From Helicobacteraceae bacterium (lineage in GTDB: Bacteria > Campylobacterota > Campylobacteria > Campylobacterales > Sulfurimonadaceae): DNA of 7,635 nt. Below are positions 7,101 through 7,635 of the stretch, one piece after another; the first letter of the stretch is position 1; each line of letters begins with the position of its first letter. Made by a program: the position numbers and the translations under genes. The notes under the pieces are model-generated. The model had not been told where the DNA came from. It was given only the letters and a program-made list of their open reading frames with translations, and did no database searches. Location of the stretch: positions 438-8,072 of the forward strand of contig JALWNV010000026.1 in NCBI GenBank assembly GCA_027083665.1. The letters run 5' to 3'.

Positions 7101-7304
7101 GAAGTCGTGCAGGATCGGGGTGATATCCGACAGTAATAGCAGATGATCGGAATAGAAACGGACGGAAGCCCGTCCGGCTTCCTGGGTAATGCGTGTCACG
7201 ATCGATGCCGCGTCGATCTGCGCCAGCAGCGTTTCATCGACCGTAAGGTCTTCGGGGGTCAGCAGCTGGGAACAGACGGCCCCCAGTTCATTCTCTTCGG
7301 ACAT
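4116..7304 (-). CDS. Large-type NAD-dependent glutamate dehydrogenase (about 1060-residue form)
   Basis: This cytosolic enzyme oxidatively deaminates glutamate to 2-oxoglutarate and ammonium with NAD+, normally in the catabolic direction. The 1062-residue protein carries the catalytic signatures of the Bac_GDH family. FRGVHLRMSRVSRGGLRWSE at 270-289 is the substrate-binding region. GKNAIII and DGAKGGF supply the two lysines expected in the active site (Lys308 and Lys318). DKGTAAMSDTAN at 379-390 contains the likely catalytic Asp379. WLGDAFASGGSNGYDHKALG at 399-418, VGIGSMNGDVFGNGMLLS at 447-464 and DLLFNGGVGTYVK at 558-570 follow, and GRINLDGIDNAAGVNTSDHE lies at 620-639. Residues 1-260 and 650-1062 are less conserved, mostly helical flanking domains. 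The classical bacterial 180-kDa class is about 1600 residues, so this is a compact form with a shorter N-terminal region; there is no frameshift or broken frame. The start is fixed by a strong AAGGAGGG just upstream. The gene follows the EAL-domain gene by 32 bases and converges on malic enzyme. Confidence 0.92.
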   Translation of the reverse strand: MSEENELGAVCSQLLTPEDLTVDETLLAQIDAASIVTRITQEAGRASVRFYSDHLLLLSDITPILHDFDFVVIDEVTYTVDRDGKTVYVSRFNLQLDDTEAFANASDNIASVMTDSLLGKTFASCRIYSLVYRQNLTLRQVTLLRAMIEYINQAVPSINFATILTTMTRHDRLSSMLLHYFTAKFDPAQQDRDGKLQEIDTLVTEAIKNVPDIMDDRILKLMFALLHAMVRTNYFLGRDSIAFKLEMSGFSEHLHGIQPKFETFVYHPEFRGVHLRMSRVSRGGLRWSERADDYRTEIRSLMITQEGKNAIIIPDGAKGGFVIERPRETIDRKYFASIYSLFIHNLLDMVDNVRGETVVKDEHIVAYDGDDVYFVVAADKGTAAMSDTANAIAQERGYWLGDAFASGGSNGYDHKALGITARGAMKSTQRFFIERGIDPYRDEISVVGIGSMNGDVFGNGMLLSKSFRLLGAVSHREVFIDPDPIPLTAFEERQRLFHAKNGSWSAYNKSLISKGGGVWQRSDKSVVLSEEMRGMFGTERRTMSGEELAKALLCMKVDLLFNGGVGTYVKHSEESDLELGDKQNEGVRVDASELRCFAVCEGGNLGFTPRARIEYALGGGRINLDGIDNAAGVNTSDHEVNLKILLGRLMGKGMLREDERNELLERMSDVVVSQVLRNNYRQALTISRDAELSRIYLDDFLESIDVISEKNAVFNRRDFHIPKNENISEVIGKDGGLVRPILGSLLSYAKIFLKQCIVNTSLVDESFSQQFLYKYFPKTLVSAYEDDIRQHPLRREIIATVIADTIINNQGVSFVADCRALGEEHFLMKIRSYLVCNALFGANDIRHKIFKQDYVMPVRQQYALLGEIEHVLNFSTRWMVKYVDAASFDALHLIDHREELFEMLARIRPRRRKVLIEGDEAFNRFFDVLDYMRFAVAVIVTKEQSKRPFEDVATLFYLVIDRFAIVRIINMLNALDLHEEADLQLRRQLLQFIEYIAVHYTNRILQFQRVKEAPAEAFESFLTNDEETFHAIFSAIDALGENEKPGLKEIAVIVNLLMASVI

Positions 7305-7307
7305 ATG

Positions 7308-7315
7308 CCCTCCTT
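7308..7315 (-). promoter_or_regulatory. Strong ribosome-binding site of the glutamate dehydrogenase gene
   Basis: On the minus strand the sequence reads AAGGAGGG, nearly the full anti-16S complement, with AGGAGG four bases from the ATG at 7302-7304. It fixes the start and predicts high translation. No clear -10 box lies in the 32-base gap to the upstream gene; TATATC (minus strand, about 7329-7335) is too weak to call. Confidence 0.75.
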
Positions 7316-7336
7316 ATGTTTGAAATACTGATATAC

Positions 7337-7635
7337 TCAGGTTTCAGGGATATTCTGTTCCGGTTTGCCGAAGTAATACCCCTGACCCATCGTCACGTTC
7401 ATATCATGCAGCATCGCCGCCGTCGCTTCGTCCTCGACAAATTCGGCAACCGTCTCGAGGCCGAGCGAATGGGCGAATTCGACAATATTTTTCACCGCAT
7501 GCTGCTTTTGGCGGTCTTCACGCATTTTCCGGATCAGCGAACCGTCGATTTTAAGAATATCGATCGGAAGATCGACGATATAGGCAAAATTCGAATACCC
7601 CGTACCGAAATCATCGATCGCAACCTTGCACCCGT
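7337..7635 (-). CDS. EAL-domain protein (cyclic-di-GMP phosphodiesterase), C-terminal fragment
   Basis: Only the last 98 residues are present; the reading frame continues past the right edge and stops at TGA 7337-7339. The fragment is the C-terminal half of an EAL domain, which hydrolyses cyclic-di-GMP to linear pGpG. The residues needed for catalysis in this half are all present: AIDDFGTGYSNF (metal-binding Asp-Asp, fragment residues 7-8), DILKIDGSLI (Lys28), ETVAEFVED (Glu64 and Glu67) and GQGYYFGKP (Gln84). This half therefore looks active, but the EAL motif itself and any GGDEF, PAS or membrane sensor part lie outside the window. The protein ends about ten residues after the domain. An internal Met at fragment residue 37 (codon ending at 7525) is not a real start, because conserved EAL sequence continues upstream of it. 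The gene lies 32 bases before glutamate dehydrogenase on the same strand. Confidence 0.9.
   Translation of the reverse strand, partial: GCKVAIDDFGTGYSNFAYIVDLPIDILKIDGSLIRKMREDRQKQHAVKNIVEFAHSLGLETVAEFVEDEATAAMLHDMNVTMGQGYYFGKPEQNIPET

Noticed and set aside
1..7635. Mobile element, CRISPR array, defence island or RNA gene
   Set aside because: No spaced repeats, terminal inverted repeats, transposase or integrase motifs or tRNA-like folds were seen; genes are tightly packed housekeeping genes with even codon use.

Overview
The window looks like core chromosome from a member of the Campylobacterota (Epsilonproteobacteria). The evidence is gene order: the C-terminal part of accC, a converging SurA-like periplasmic chaperone gene, gltX and a short malic enzyme gene stand in the order and relative orientations that I recall for Campylobacter jejuni Cj1290c-Cj1287c. 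The DNA is visibly GC-rich for that phylum, with codons ending mostly in C or G. This favours a free-living, possibly sulfur- or hydrogen-oxidising lineage over a host-associated Campylobacter or Helicobacter. The genus cannot be fixed from what is visible.

Layout. Bases 1-360 (+) are the end of the acetyl-CoA carboxylase biotin carboxylase subunit. Bases 386-1246 (-) encode a secreted SurA-like chaperone/peptidyl-prolyl isomerase that converges on accC. Bases 1247-1357 are a divergent promoter region with a -10 box on each strand and a 10-bp palindrome at the -35 position of the gltX promoter. Bases 1358-2746 (+) are glutamyl-tRNA synthetase, followed after 11 bases by a single-domain MaeB-type malic enzyme at 2758-4035 (+), probably in the same transcript. 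Bases 4036-4115 are a convergent spacer with a 7-base tandem repeat and two stem-loops. Bases 4116-7304 (-) are a 1062-residue large-type NAD-dependent glutamate dehydrogenase. Bases 7337-7635 (-) are the C-terminal 98 residues of an EAL-domain (cyclic-di-GMP phosphodiesterase) protein that lies 32 bases upstream of the dehydrogenase gene and may be co-transcribed with it.

How the genes relate. Most products act around central carbon and nitrogen nodes: malate to pyruvate (malic enzyme), glutamate to 2-oxoglutarate plus ammonium (glutamate dehydrogenase), acetyl-CoA to malonyl-CoA (AccC with its partners), and glutamate onto tRNA (GltX). The SurA-like protein serves envelope biogenesis and the EAL protein serves second-messenger signalling. 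There is no sign of a mobile element, CRISPR array, RNA gene, defence locus or recent transfer. I found no convincing new system. The points most worth a second look are the dehydrogenase variant, the operator-like palindrome, the structured convergent spacer and the EAL-dehydrogenase pairing.
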